From NCBI GenBank assembly GCA_930367205.1, contig CAKNEZ010000019.1, forward strand, positions 1-64,000: 64,000 nt of DNA. The letters are read 5' to 3'. The stretch's first letter is position 1. Each line of letters starts with the position of its first letter. The translations under genes and the position numbers were made by a program. Positions 44,547-53,639 of this stretch are shown here, piece by piece. The stretch is from Acanthosoma haemorrhoidale. Lineage: Eukaryota > Arthropoda > Insecta > Hemiptera > Acanthosomatidae. The notes under the pieces are model-generated. The model was not told the origin of the DNA. It saw only the letters and a program-made list of their open reading frames with translations, and made no database searches.

Positions 44547-44738
44547 TGTTGATAATTCCCCATTTAGCTAATATTATGTAACCTATTATGTATATGTGAT
44601 TATGTCACCACTATATATGTATGGCAGTGTGAGTTTTCTGTTAGTTGGAGTTACACATGTTTTTAGGTATGTTTATCTGAACCTTTTTGTGCGCTCTGAA
44701 TAAATCAGTTTTCATCACGTTTCGAGGTTATTATTACA
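44547..44738 (+). repeat. Copia 3' LTR
   Basis: 192 bp, starts TGTTGATAATTCC and ends TTATTATTACA. The end matches the 5' LTR remnant at 35271-35288. Confidence 0.8.
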
Positions 44739-44769
44739 TCCTTTTATTCATTACAAACACCATAGTTGG

Positions 44770-45569
44770 TCAGTTCTGTGTCTGCCGTGAGGAGTTTCCC
44801 TTCGCCACAACCCATTTACATTGAGGTGTGCACTTAGACGGTATACATTTCTTTCCGTAATGATAATGGCCAAAACAATACTTTCCTTTTGGATCAAAAC
44901 GTTTATTTCGGCTGTTACTACGAGAACGAACAGAGTTACCTCTTGATATTCTAGACTCAAGTGCGGATAGTCTTATATTCAGTTCCTCCAGCGTCGAATC
45001 GAATGTGGGCCCTTTAGAATGAACAACATTTATATCACGCGCGGGTTTGATATCCCATATTTTATCACCGATTTCGGCTAATTTATCCAGATTGCCATCT
45101 GAAATAGCCAAAATACTTTTCATTTCTGTTGGAAGTTTATCAAGCCACAATGATTTCAACAGTTTATCAAAAAAATCGTCACCTGCTAATCCTTTTATTT
45201 TTCGAAGTAACTGACTTGGTTTTTGATCTCCTATTTCTAATTCACTAACGACTTTTTTAATTTTTCTGTCCTCACTTTCTCGGAATATACTTAAAAGTCT
45301 ATCCTTGGTGGTGGTATATTTGTTGTCCTCAGTAGATGAGACAATGTCGTATATGTTTTCTATTATCTTAAGATCCAATTGAGCAATTAGGTAATTAAAT
45401 TTCGTACCTTCCCTAGTGATTCCTCCAAGATCGAACTGGGCTTCCGCCTGGTAAAACCTGGTTTGTCTTTCCAAAACGGTTGAAGCTTGATACTAACCTT
45501 ATCAATGTTCTTCGTCAAAGATTCACTATTTTCGTTTTTCATATTTTCGTCCGGCATGATTAATTTCAT
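44770..45569 (-). pseudogene. gag: Gypsy-4 Gag
   Basis: Starts near the ATG at 45567-45569 or just downstream. The segment KVSIKLQPFWKDKPG is followed after a frame change near 45455 by FYQAEAQFDLGGITREGTKF, characteristic of a Gypsy Gag group common in insects. The C-terminus has a Cys/His-rich motif (CFGHYHYGKKC...CTPQC). It lies directly downstream of a primer-binding site and LTR. Pol sequence expected next on this strand is found beyond the Copia element at 35235. Confidence 0.8.
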
Positions 45570-45581
45570 ATGTCACTCACG

Positions 45582-45599
45582 ATCACGTCGGGGTCACCA
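45582..45599 (-). promoter_or_regulatory. Gypsy-4 primer-binding site
   Basis: Minus strand TGGTGACCCCGACGTGAT, two bases after the LTR end (ACTACA at 45602). This is the usual layout for tRNA priming of minus-strand synthesis. Confidence 0.7.
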
Positions 45600-45601
45600 A
45601 T

Positions 45602-45960
45602 TGTAGTGGGGTTTTACACATTTGTAAAACTCACAATACATTACATAACTTTTATATTTTAGGACGGAACACAAGGTACAAATTTACATATCTTTTTTAC
45701 ACACACATGTGTTGTAGGTTATTTATTTGGCGGTCTCTATGGATACCAATCAATGCCAGCCGCCACAGACATAACCTCCAGAATCAACTGTTTGTTTATT
45801 CCATTTGGATGATTCAGAATTGTTAGGTATTATTCAAAGGTTTTGTAAACAAGGGTAAGCATTTGCTTCTGGGATTAGAAGGTAAGTAGAACCTGTTTCA
45901 TATAACACGTAACAAGTCATGGAGTATTATTCATTTATTCACAATGGACCCTTCAACCAC
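45602..45960 (-). repeat. Gypsy-4 5' LTR (outer end not fixed)
   Basis: Inner end TGTAGTGGGG (plus strand) sits next to the primer-binding site. The outer boundary is an estimate because no partner LTR was identified near 33.3 kb. Confidence 0.45.
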
Positions 45961-46131
45961 TAGTAAGTTTTACGATTAGTCTACGATAATATTACTAATT
46001 TACCATGGTGCCATGGTTTTTCAGAGCAAAAAAAATATTTTCAATAGGAAACATTTTATTTCATATTATTTAAGGGGGCAATACTAAAACATAGTTAAAC
46101 CTCCTGCAGCATTGACGTTGACAAACAAATC

Positions 46132-46174
46132 AAGTATGGAACTGTTACATCACAAATGTAACAGTTCCATACTT
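46132..46174. repeat. Perfect 19-bp inverted repeat
   Basis: AAGTATGGAACTGTTACAT, a 5-base loop, then its exact reverse complement. A partial third copy (ACAGTTCCATA) occurs near 46188. It could form a strong hairpin; function unknown. Confidence 0.8.
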
Positions 46175-46454
46175 TGTACATTATTCACAGTTCCATAATA
46201 TAATAGTCAGCTTGTGGCTGACTTAATCCTTTATTGAAAAAAAAAACAAGGAAAATTTGACTGAACAACAGTGTGAATTGTTGGTGGGACTGAATTGGCA
46301 GTGAAAAGGAAGAAGGTTGCATTGTCAGTTCGTAGATTTCCTTTTGTCAGTTGGAAACTTAAAAAAAAAAAAAAAAAAAACCTATTGTTTTATAATATCC
46401 GTAAATCTAAGTTTTGCAACCAGTAACGTATATAACAAGAAAAACCTCTCCACT

Positions 46455-47005
46455 AAAGCGAAGATAAGACCCTACAACAGAGTCGTTAAACCGGTAATAT
46501 TATATGGGACGGAAACCTACAGAAACTACTGAGAATAGAACCAAGGATCCTAAGAAGGATCTACGGCCCCAAAAAGGATACATACAGACTGAGATCCAAC
46601 CAAGAAATCCACAAAGGCACAAAAGACCTAGAAACGGACATAAGAATCAGGAGACTGAAATTCCACGGACATATGGTAAGAATGGCCCCGGAAAGACTAA
46701 ACAAGGAAATATTCCAGAAAATCCGAGGATACACCAAGCAGATGAAGGGAGAAACTGAACGACTAGGAATAACGGACCAGGATTGTCAGGACGGAGAAAG
46801 ATATAGGAAAAGACTGAGGGAAATCAAGGTTTTTTCGGGAAATAAAAAACCGAAAAAGGGAGTCGCGTGGACAGAAGAAAGAAAACAAAAGTACGTAGAG
46901 ATAATGAGAGGAAAATGGAAGAAAAACAAAAACAAGAAAAGAACCGAAAGTAATGATATTCTCGTGGTCTTAATGCCTTTCCGTGACAAAAAAAAAAATC
47001 TGTAA
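46455..47005 (+). pseudogene. Non-LTR reverse transcriptase, C-terminal relic
   Basis: Pieces in three frames read the thumb and tail of a CR1/Jockey-like reverse transcriptase: KIRPYNRVVKPVILYGTET, then ILRRIYGPKKDTYRLRSN, then LKFHGHMVRMAPERL and TEERKQKYVEIMRGKWKK. No catalytic residues are included. It lies just before the virion module and is unrelated to the LOA copies. Confidence 0.75.
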
Positions 47006-47418
47006 ATATTTTAAGGGAAGGAGGTAGGTAGGTATCCCTCAAGTAGAGGTAATTCGGGAAAAGAGCAGGGAGGATGGTGTTCCATGGTGGGGGAAACCGG
47101 TTTTCTATTGCGTTCTGATGTGAAAAAGACGGGGCCTGGGGTTCGAAGGACCCACACGACAGGGTTTTAATTAATTTAAATTTATGCAAAACGTATGCGA
47201 AGGCTCGCTGACTGTTGCCTGCGAAGGCTCGAAGGGGATTGATGTTGTTCTCCACCACCAGCTCTCCTGTTAAGGTAGGTGGAGTTGTAAATATCAAAAG
47301 TTAATCGTCGATGGGTATCGTTTATTACGACTTGTAATTTTACTTTTTCTTCTCAGTTTATAATGGGACAAGTAATGAGTAAGACTCGAAGGAGTAAGAA
47401 CTTGAGATATGATCTGAT
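47006..47418. other. Spacer before the virion module
   Basis: No gene of useful size. A short open frame starts at about 47363 (MGQVMSKTRRSKN) behind a CTCAG acceptor-like site and ends before 47420; it might be a 5' exon or leader of the BIR gene, but this is a guess. Confidence 0.3.
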
Positions 47419-47690
47419 ATGATGGAAGATCGTCTTTCTACATTTGTTGGATGGAAATCGCCAGTGAGTGTCGTTAAGCTCGCAGCAGCGGGATTTTATT
47501 ATTTGAAAAAATCGGATTTAACGAGGTGTCCTTTCTCTGGAGTGATATTACACGAGTGGATGGAACATGATGATCCTGAAATGGTCTAATTATTGTCCGT
47601 TTATCGAGTACCTGGATCAATTAGAAAAGCTCCCGTTGATAACAATAGATGAAGTTGATTATAAAAAAGAAACCAGTTGTTGTTGTTGAT
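47419..47690 (+). pseudogene. BIR-domain (IAP-like) protein
   Basis: The ATG at 47419 starts a 56-codon frame that reads like a baculoviral IAP repeat: RLSTFVGW near the N-terminus, LAAAGFYY in the centre, then EWMEHDDPE. A TAA follows at 47587-47589. The BIR end (NYCPFIEYL) is found at once in another frame, so a small deletion has shifted the frame and removed the zinc-ligand His region. The first Cys-x2-Cys pair is also imperfect (CPFSG). BIR proteins bind caspases or other partners and can block apoptosis; that role is known for the family and only inferred here. Confidence 0.65.
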
Positions 47691-47798
47691 ATGCACAAGA
47701 GACTCGAGCATTACCTTCATCGACTTGAGGATTTAAAAATACAAATTAAAATCTATGAAAAAAGAAGATGTGAAATAAATCAACTAGTAAAAAAATAG
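47691..47798 (+). CDS. Small charged coiled-coil-like ORF
   Basis: 35 residues (MHKRLEHYLHRLEDLKIQI...) with a heptad-like pattern of Leu/Ile and many Lys/Arg/Glu. It may be the continuation of the preceding BIR gene rather than a gene of its own. No family recognised. Confidence 0.35.
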   Translation: MHKRLEHYLHRLEDLKIQIKIYEKRRCEINQLVKK

Positions 47799-47862
47799 AA
47801 CAACTTCATCTATCCCCACCTCTCTGTTAAATCTTTTAGTCTCAACGTTGAAGCCTAGCAAG

Positions 47863-48443
47863 ATGGAGGGTCCACGACGATTGGAACTAGTGACTGATTA
47901 CCCCATCACTAGTAGTAAACTAGTCCGAGTCGGTCTTTGTGATTTTGTCCCCACTGTCGCTGTACAGTGTATATGGACAAAGAAGAATGGAAATTCATCG
48001 TCGACCAAGTTCCAAGGATGTTGTCTCTTTTGCAAAGCAGGCCCAAGAAAGTGGAGGTCGAAGACCGACTAGGATGTAAAAATGTAAATTGCATATTTTC
48101 TAAGAGAGGGAGGAACAGGATCATGAAAATTGAACAGGTAATTCTTTGTTTCGCAATGTTTAACCAGAGTTCATTAACCCTTCAGCTGAATACACCTTCG
48201 GCATGTTTTAACAAAAATGATGTGACAAAGCTTTGTAGAGACGTTAAGAAAATCAACGAATCATTGGACTTGATAACCAAGATGGCTGAACTCTATAAGA
48301 AAAATGAAGAAGACGTAGAACCTGTGGAATCTACATCAATGGACTTTAATATTAATACTAATACCCTTTTTAATAATTTAAATGAACTCGAGAAAATGTG
48401 TAATAATACCCACGTAAATTGTAATTTGAACTATAACCAATAA
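47863..48443 (+). pseudogene. Unknown virion-module protein, frameshifted
   Basis: The frame from the ATG at 47863 (MEGPRRLELVTDYPITSSKLV) continues to about 47965, where a one-base change leads to a second frame (MDKEEWKFIVDQVPRMLSLL, about 47969 onward) running to 48443. The two parts together would make one protein of about 190 residues. It has a hydrophobic central stretch, Cys residues and an Asn-rich C-terminus. A faint resemblance to PC4-type DNA-binding folds was noted but is not enough for a call. The following 3' region has AATAAA and T-runs. Confidence 0.45.
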
Positions 48444-48586
48444 ATAATTGTTATGTCTATACATTTTTTTTTTTTTTTGAACCTATCCCTAAGTAAAAAG
48501 GAGAATAAAGGTAAATAAATTTTTTTTTTCATTTTTATGGTTTATTTGAAAGAAAACATGAATAAATTATAGATATAATATTGCAA

Positions 48587-48847
48587 TTAATAATAAGTAG
48601 AGTCTTCATCAATGTAGGAATGTCTTCGTTTCTGGATAAATTCCTCGTCATTTTGCCATTCCTCAGGTAAGTTGTCCCAGATTTAATCCAATGTACAGTT
48701 CAAAACGTACAAAAGCAACGAGCGAGGTAAAATTCTCAGTTCTTCAGTAGTTAAAGTTCCTATGCCTTCCTCTCCCAAGCGACAGATTACAGTCTCCATT
48801 CTGTCCATTATCAGAGTGATGATGTCAGATCCTTCCGTTCCTTTCAT
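48587..48847 (-). pseudogene. Small unknown ORF overlapping the exonuclease-BIR gene
   Basis: The ATG at 48845-48847 overlaps the TGA of the upstream gene as ATGA. The frame runs 54 codons, meets a TAA at 48683-48685, and is open again for about 31 codons to 48587. The Leu/Ile-rich start and acidic C-terminus match no known family. The overlap implies co-expression with the gene above it. Confidence 0.4.
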
Positions 48848-49536
48848 AAATAATACTCCTCCTCAAACCACAAGCACTGAGGACGACTCTTCCTATGGTA
48901 CTTGAGAGGGTTGATTAGTGATTTGGAGTCATAGACCAGTCCACAGTATACACAATAAACATTATCCTTGACTCCGCGTATAAATCCTGCAAACGACAGC
49001 AGATGATGAGACGAGTATATGTTTCTAAATGATTGCTTACGTACCTCTTCTTTTTTGAAATTTATAGCCTCAGAATTTTTTCTGATCCATGTAACCAATC
49101 GATGGGCTTGATTTAATGAGCAAACAAAGGAAGTGTTCAAATGAAAATCACATGCAATCTTATCATTTTCTAAAATTTTCAAGTTTGGACAGCCGAAATC
49201 ATGAAGATCATAGACTGGTTTATCGATAAGTTCTTCTATGAAATGACACTTTTACCCTCCTTTTCCCCATAATGTGTCAAAGTCTTCCGTGATGGATACT
49301 AAGAAATATTTCATATCCTCATATGGTACATCACCATATTTCCATTCCAGTCCGTGAATATGTTTCTTTACCCAAAGATTTGTTTTCGACTCACCCACTT
49401 CTCCAGCATCTCGAGGTGGTTTAAAAAACCAATGCCACGATGAACCATGGCTGATGGAGATTACAGATAGTTCTTTAATGATCAATGAGTTAGAAGCCGA
49501 GCGATAGCCCTGAAAATCAATGACCGCCGAACGCAT
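48844..49536 (-). pseudogene. Exonuclease-like protein fused to a BIR-like zinc domain
   Basis: One frame from the ATG at 49536 to 48844, with a single in-frame TAA at 49252-49254. The N-terminal part starts VIDFQGYRSASNSLIIKEL and continues HWFFKPP and HGLEWKYG, a pattern seen in insect Polinton-associated RNase H-fold proteins that resemble 3'-5' exonucleases. The acidic residue after VI may be the first metal ligand. After the stop the frame reads CHFIEEL...GCPNL...CDFH...CSLNQAHRLVTWI. The C-terminal 60 residues give a BIR-like module: LLSFAGF, then CVYC, His after 15 residues and Cys after six more (YCVYC...YHRKSRPQC). The BIR assignment is by spacing; the enzyme assignment is by general pattern. 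Confidence 0.6.
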
Positions 49537-49617
49537 TATATGCTTGAGTCAATGTCCTACGGTGAAGTGATATTTTTGCAGTCGACTTAATCTCTATATA
49601 TAGATGTATGTGCTGTT

Positions 49618-50851
49618 TCAGTACATTTTACGGACCAAACCGGTTCCCACCTCATATTCTACAATTTTATCGTGAAGAATAAGGCAGTAAGCCGTAGTAT
49701 TTGCCGGAAAGTTCTCACCCGCCTCTAGTAATACACGAATATCAATAGTCGTACTTTTTATTGCTTCAGATTGTTTAGAACAATCAATGATGGCTATAGG
49801 TGCAAATGTCTCAAAATCAGATCGTGACAGTAGAGGCTGAGAATGCCTACTATTATAATAACTCTCTTGAAACTCAGCATACATTTCGTAGAGGAGAGCC
49901 ACTTTTCCTTGTGCAAAATCTAAATTCAAATCGTCATAAGGATATTGTTCGCTATTCAGGTAGAGTTTCAAATTTTTCAATTTGCAACTATCGAACTGAC
50001 TGCTGCCTTTGGTAGCGTTTCTCGTTCGATCAGTCTGGAATGCTATAATAACATACCGCGGCTTTTCTAAATTTGTCGATGTTTTGACAGTCCAATTTTC
50101 GTGCTGTGTTGCAGGCAAACTAGGGTATTCGTAAAGATCCCATGATCGAAACGGAATTGATATGACCTTGTTTTTGTGAACCATCTTCAGCAATCTCAGA
50201 CGTTCTTGATCAGAAACACGAATATGAGGCATCTTCCAAACCACTTTGTCCAATTTTATTTGGACGTTATCATCGCCACCCTTCACACAGTTCAAGTCCG
50301 TACTCGATCGAATCAAAACGAGTTCCTGCTTAAGATCTATTAAAATTTTTCTATAGTCCTCATATATTCCTAAGAGAATATCCAGGGGCAGGCATGCACT
50401 GAAAAATCCGTTTTTGTCTAAGGAAAGAGTATTGTTGACACCGGGCATCGTCCACCCCGCATTTTCTAGTCCTTTGACATGAGTAGGTGAAAATGATGCA
50501 TGACCTTTAAGCGTTGTAGTTATTCCAGGATTTCTCACTCTATCAACTTCAATGCCATTCAATTCATATCTAACCTCATCAAACAAAAACGCAAACGCGT
50601 TATTAGTCAATTTTGAAGTAGCTCCAGGAGTACCATCTTTTTTTAAAATTCGTCCTTCAAGATAAACATAACTTAATGAAGGAAACGTGTAGACATCTTG
50701 TTGATGTATAGGTATTCTGATTTCGTCGGACCTGTTAAAGGTGTTCCCCGCATACGGCTGATGTGAATGATACTTGTGAATGATGTTGAATGAATTGCGT
50801 AAGGGAATCATCAAATTTTATATCTGATGTAACGCTTAGTATGTTATTCAT
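49618..50851 (-). pseudogene. Major capsid protein-like (double jelly-roll, inferred)
   Basis: The 398-residue frame ending at 49618 matches a family widespread in insect genomes beside Polinton packaging genes. Key segments are DEIRIPIHQQDVYTFPSLSY, AFLFDEVRYELNGIEVDR, NPGITTTLKGH and WKMPHIRVSDQERLRLL. It would form the capsid shell. The frame starts near 50814, but a better start is the ATG at 50851 (MNNILSVTSDIKFDDSL), which overlaps the preceding gene's TGA as ATGA and runs in another frame. A frameshift near 50780 therefore seems to break the N-terminus. The jelly-roll fold itself was not tested. Confidence 0.65.
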
Positions 50852-51003
50852 TTTTTCTTATTTTGTAACTGAAAACCGCACTGTTTCAAAAAGTTAGCGT
50901 TTGCACTTGTTAACTGTCTCCTCAATTTAGGATTACTAATTCTTAACATGGTTTGCTCTCTCCTTTTATAACGAGCTACACTATTATTCTGCACACCATC
51001 CAT
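50848..51003 (-). CDS. Small basic virion-module protein
   Basis: 51 residues from the ATG at 51003. It is rich in Arg, Lys, Gln and Asn (RYKRREQTML, KLRRQL, QNKKK). It starts 8 bases after the penton-like stop and its TGA overlaps the next ATG, so it is well placed as a real gene. Small basic proteins in this position in related viruses can be core or DNA-binding proteins; that is inference. Confidence 0.55.
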   Translation of the reverse strand: MDGVQNNSVARYKRREQTMLRISNPKLRRQLTSANANFLKQCGFQLQNKKK

Positions 51004-51010
51004 GGTATAA

Positions 51011-51709
51011 TCAATCCCCATTTTTCTTCAAATGTATTCTCAATGTAACAGTTTCTCCCCTAAAGTCAATAAGTACTCCGTCTTGATCCACTAACCGAAC
51101 GGTAATATTGCCAACAGTCCTCACGTTAGTAGGAAAGTAAATGATAGGATTCGGGGTTTCTATTATTTTATATCCTGGTTCTACAGCCGGAAAGAATTGA
51201 TGTATGCTATGATCCGGATCTCCATTGACGTAAGACCCTGATACGATGTTACAATGAATCGAAATAGTGTTTACAGAAAGAATTTTCACAATGCCATCTG
51301 ATTCGCTGTACCGATGCACTGGGTTAATGACTTGATTGGGGCGATGAAAACCCAGCAGTGGACCAATAGAATGGGGCTTGTCGGGGAAGTTGAAGTAGAC
51401 CGGCTTCGTTGTTCTAAGTTCAGCCTTTAAAGTATTCTGATTTCCTCGCAGCATAAACCCCCCACCAGGTTCCTGGTGAGCAATTTCTTCGTAAAGAAGA
51501 GCATCGATATCATACGATCCTTCAGGTATCTGGATCGTCGAATTTCCAAAATAAAAGTTATCGTTAACATCCTTTCTTATATTAGGAATAGTATTATATG
51601 TGTCAAAAGATAATAACCCAACTGTATAACTTGAGCCTAATTCCAGCGGAGGTAAAAAGTTCGCATGAAGAACACTAGAATTTCCCGTAAACGTTACTGT
51701 ATAGCTCAT
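51011..51709 (-). CDS. Penton/minor capsid-like protein (single jelly-roll, inferred)
   Basis: 232 intact residues from the ATG at 51709. It contains IQIPEGSYDIDALLYEE near residue 60, IGPLLGFHRPNQ near 115, CNIVSGSYVNGDPDHSIHQF near 155 and a C-terminal VRLVDQDGVLIDFRGETVT followed by basic LHLKKNG. This family sits beside the capsid gene in Polinton/adintovirus-type elements and is thought to be the minor capsid or penton protein. The position between protease and capsid gene fits. No break was found. The structural role is inferred from context and pattern. Confidence 0.65.
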   Translation of the reverse strand: MSYTVTFTGNSSVLHANFLPPLELGSSYTVGLLSFDTYNTIPNIRKDVNDNFYFGNSTIQIPEGSYDIDALLYEEIAHQEPGGGFMLRGNQNTLKAELRTTKPVYFNFPDKPHSIGPLLGFHRPNQVINPVHRYSESDGIVKILSVNTISIHCNIVSGSYVNGDPDHSIHQFFPAVEPGYKIIETPNPIIYFPTNVRTVGNITVRLVDQDGVLIDFRGETVTLRIHLKKNGD

Positions 51710-51721
51710 TATTATGAATGA

Positions 51722-52089
51722 TCAAAATTTATGAGAAACGTCAGCTAAATACTTTAAGCAGAGATGTCCACAAATCGGAGTATTCCACTTCTGATAACGA
51801 CGTCTGTTGTAAGTTATTTGTAAACCTTTAAAGTAATCAAGTAGCTGTGGTGGTGGTTTCAAATTTCCAAACGAATCAAAGTATTTTACAAGATTATCTT
51901 TTTTTTATATAACAAACCCAATGAGAACCAGGTTCTGAACTTGTATGCAAATTTACAATAGCTGTCTCATGCTTTTTTGGATATTTAGGGAGACTATCAA
52001 TCATAAATACTCCACGAAAATTTTCAATATTTAAAACTTTAGCTATATGATTTAATTCAAAATCGCTTAGCGGTTTATTCGTCAGTCAT
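51722..52089 (-). pseudogene. Adenovirus-type (adenain-like) cysteine protease
   Basis: Not visible as a single ORF. Reading across frames gives FRGVFMIDSLP, GSHWVCY (catalytic His), KYFDSFG (acidic partner) and TPICGHLCLKY (catalytic Cys), the order and spacing of adenain-like maturation proteases of Polintons. The frame is disturbed just after the ATG at 52089 and again at a run of eight A (about 51899-51906). The ATG overlaps the stop of the PLA2 gene as ATGA, and the TGA at 51722-51724 precedes the penton-like start by 12 bases. It would cleave capsid precursors during maturation. Confidence 0.75.
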
Positions 52090-52811
52090 ATTTTTCTCGA
52101 CCTTTTTTGTCGGTTTATAAACAAACCGTAACCATTCTTATATGTTTTCAAATAAAGTCCGTTACCAACTTTCTGACCTTCTATGGCCAAATTATGCCTC
52201 TTTTGCTCATCCAATTTTAGCTTGGCTTCTTTAGCCTCATTGACCGCTTTCGCTACACTTGCGGCTCCTCCAGCCAAAGATCCCACTGCGGAAAGTCCTG
52301 CCATCAACGGTACAAGAAATTGGAGAAAACCCCCCTCCTTTGGCAGCGGGAGAACTCTGGGCGGTAAAGGTTTTGTCTTACCACGTAGATGCATTTTAGC
52401 CTTGTTATATGCCACCTTTGACGCGTTCAGAATAGATGATACATCATCTACTTTTGATGATTTAACCAAGTCAATGAAGATAATCTTTTTCTTTTTTAAA
52501 CCTGATCCAATTTTTCTTTTCGCTTTCATGGCATTTGTAACTAACCAAGCCGCGGCTTTTTCTCCCCATGACCAATCTGAAGCTTTAACTCGTTTCCAAG
52601 CATTATCAGCTAAGATTTTGTCTGCTTCCTTACGACTATCCATATCTTTATATTTGCTATAAGCTATATCGTGGTCTTTACAGGCTTTATCAAGCTGATT
52701 TATTCCACTATCACCTTTAGTTAGTCGCTTTTCTAGATCCGTACCAGGACCACAATACTGATAGCCCGGAAGATGTAATTCAATAGGCAACTTGTTTATA
52801 AAACTGTTCAC
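52086..52811 (-). CDS. Phospholipase A2-domain minor capsid protein
   Basis: 241 intact residues. The N-terminal region (LPGYQYCGPGTDLEKR and DKACKDHDIAYSKY) holds the calcium loop (YCGPGT, about residues 19-24) and the catalytic His-Asp pair (about 47-48) of the parvovirus VP1-type PLA2 domain, used by several small DNA viruses to cross endosomal membranes. A middle Lys-rich region is followed by a Gly/Ala-rich hydrophobic helix (about 164-190, VPLMAGLSAVGSLAGGA) and a basic end (RQKRSRKI). It is the first gene of the minus-strand capsid cluster and shares a short divergent promoter with the ATPase. Confidence 0.8.
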   Translation of the reverse strand: MNSFINKLPIELHLPGYQYCGPGTDLEKRLTKGDSGINQLDKACKDHDIAYSKYKDMDSRKEADKILADNAWKRVKASDWSWGEKAAAWLVTNAMKAKRKIGSGLKKKKIIFIDLVKSSKVDDVSSILNASKVAYNKAKMHLRGKTKPLPPRVLPLPKEGGFLQFLVPLMAGLSAVGSLAGGAASVAKAVNEAKEAKLKLDEQKRHNLAIEGQKVGNGLYLKTYKNGYGLFINRQKRSRKI

Positions 52812-52898
52812 TAGTCCTCTTCCTTAGTGAGCTTTACAAATCATACTGTACTAAGAAAATGAAGAACAGACTTATATATCTATATATACTGAAGCATA
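52812..52898. promoter_or_regulatory. Divergent promoter between PLA2 and ATPase genes
   Basis: 87 bases between two opposite ATGs. It contains TATATATCTATATATAC (about 52872-52888) near the ATPase start and TTTACAAATCATACTG towards the PLA2 gene. It is compact enough to serve both genes; not tested. Confidence 0.4.
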
Positions 52899-53621
52899 AT
52901 GCCGTCGTTTGCATTCAGAATGAAATTAGTCAAACAAGAACAACGTTTTTCCACAATCAACATTTCACCAGTTAAAGTTGATTCAGAAGGAAGACATAGT
53001 GCATTATTACCGAACACCATTCGAGCATCAATTTGCGGACCTAGCGGTTGTGGAAAGACTAATATTATTATTGCACTTTTATTAAATCCAAATGGTTTAA
53101 AATTTAAAAATGTTTATCTTTTCGGAAAAACATTACATCAGTCTAAATATCAGTATTTAAAGAGTGTCATAAATCTTGTTCCTGAAATAGGATTATATGA
53201 ATTTGAAGATGCGAATGAATTGCCTCAGGAAGTTGAATCCAATTCGGTCTGTATATTCGATGATGTCACTATGGAAAATCAAGATGTAATTAAACGATAC
53301 TTTAGCTATGGTCGTCATATGAACCTTGATTGTTTTTATTTAACACAAAGTTATGTTTGTATCCCAAGACACCTTACCAGATGTAACATTAACTTTTTAA
53401 TAGTATTTCCTCAAGATGAATTAAATTTGAAACATATTTACGAGGAGCATGTAAGCACTTCGGATTTAAATTTCACACTTTTTAAAGAGATGTGTTCATT
53501 ATGTTGGAAAGAGCCTTTTAATTACATTGTAACTGACAAGAGCAGGGACCTGAACAATGGACGTTTTCGAAAAGGAATCGATACATTCATTGTAGATATA
53601 TATAAAGAGCAGTCGTGGTAG
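52899..53621 (+). CDS. A32-like DNA packaging ATPase
   Basis: 240 intact residues. Walker A is GPSGCGKT (residues 47-54) and Walker B is SVCIFDDV (about 116-123). A following FYLTQSY around 145 fits the sensor region of FtsK/HerA-type packaging ATPases. These motors pump viral DNA into the capsid. The start at 52899 fits the divergent promoter. A decayed copy with the same motifs lies at 5848-6548 on the other strand. Confidence 0.88.
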   Translation: MPSFAFRMKLVKQEQRFSTINISPVKVDSEGRHSALLPNTIRASICGPSGCGKTNIIIALLLNPNGLKFKNVYLFGKTLHQSKYQYLKSVINLVPEIGLYEFEDANELPQEVESNSVCIFDDVTMENQDVIKRYFSYGRHMNLDCFYLTQSYVCIPRHLTRCNINFLIVFPQDELNLKHIYEEHVSTSDLNFTLFKEMCSLCWKEPFNYIVTDKSRDLNNGRFRKGIDTFIVDIYKEQSW

Positions 53622-53639
53622 TAATTGTCATTAACAACC

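Larger units (their letters stand above)
35271..44738 (+). mobile_element. Copia LTR retrotransposon, interrupted by LOA copy B
   Basis: Ty1/Copia order Gag, protease, integrase, RT, RNase H on the plus strand. Only ~18 bp of the 5' LTR end remain (CGTTTCGAGGTTATTAT, 35271-35288), matching the end of the 3' LTR at 44547-44738. Pol is split at 38174/43551 by LOA copy B with an 11-bp duplication ACATTTTAATT. Two frameshifts precede the split. Confidence 0.9.
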
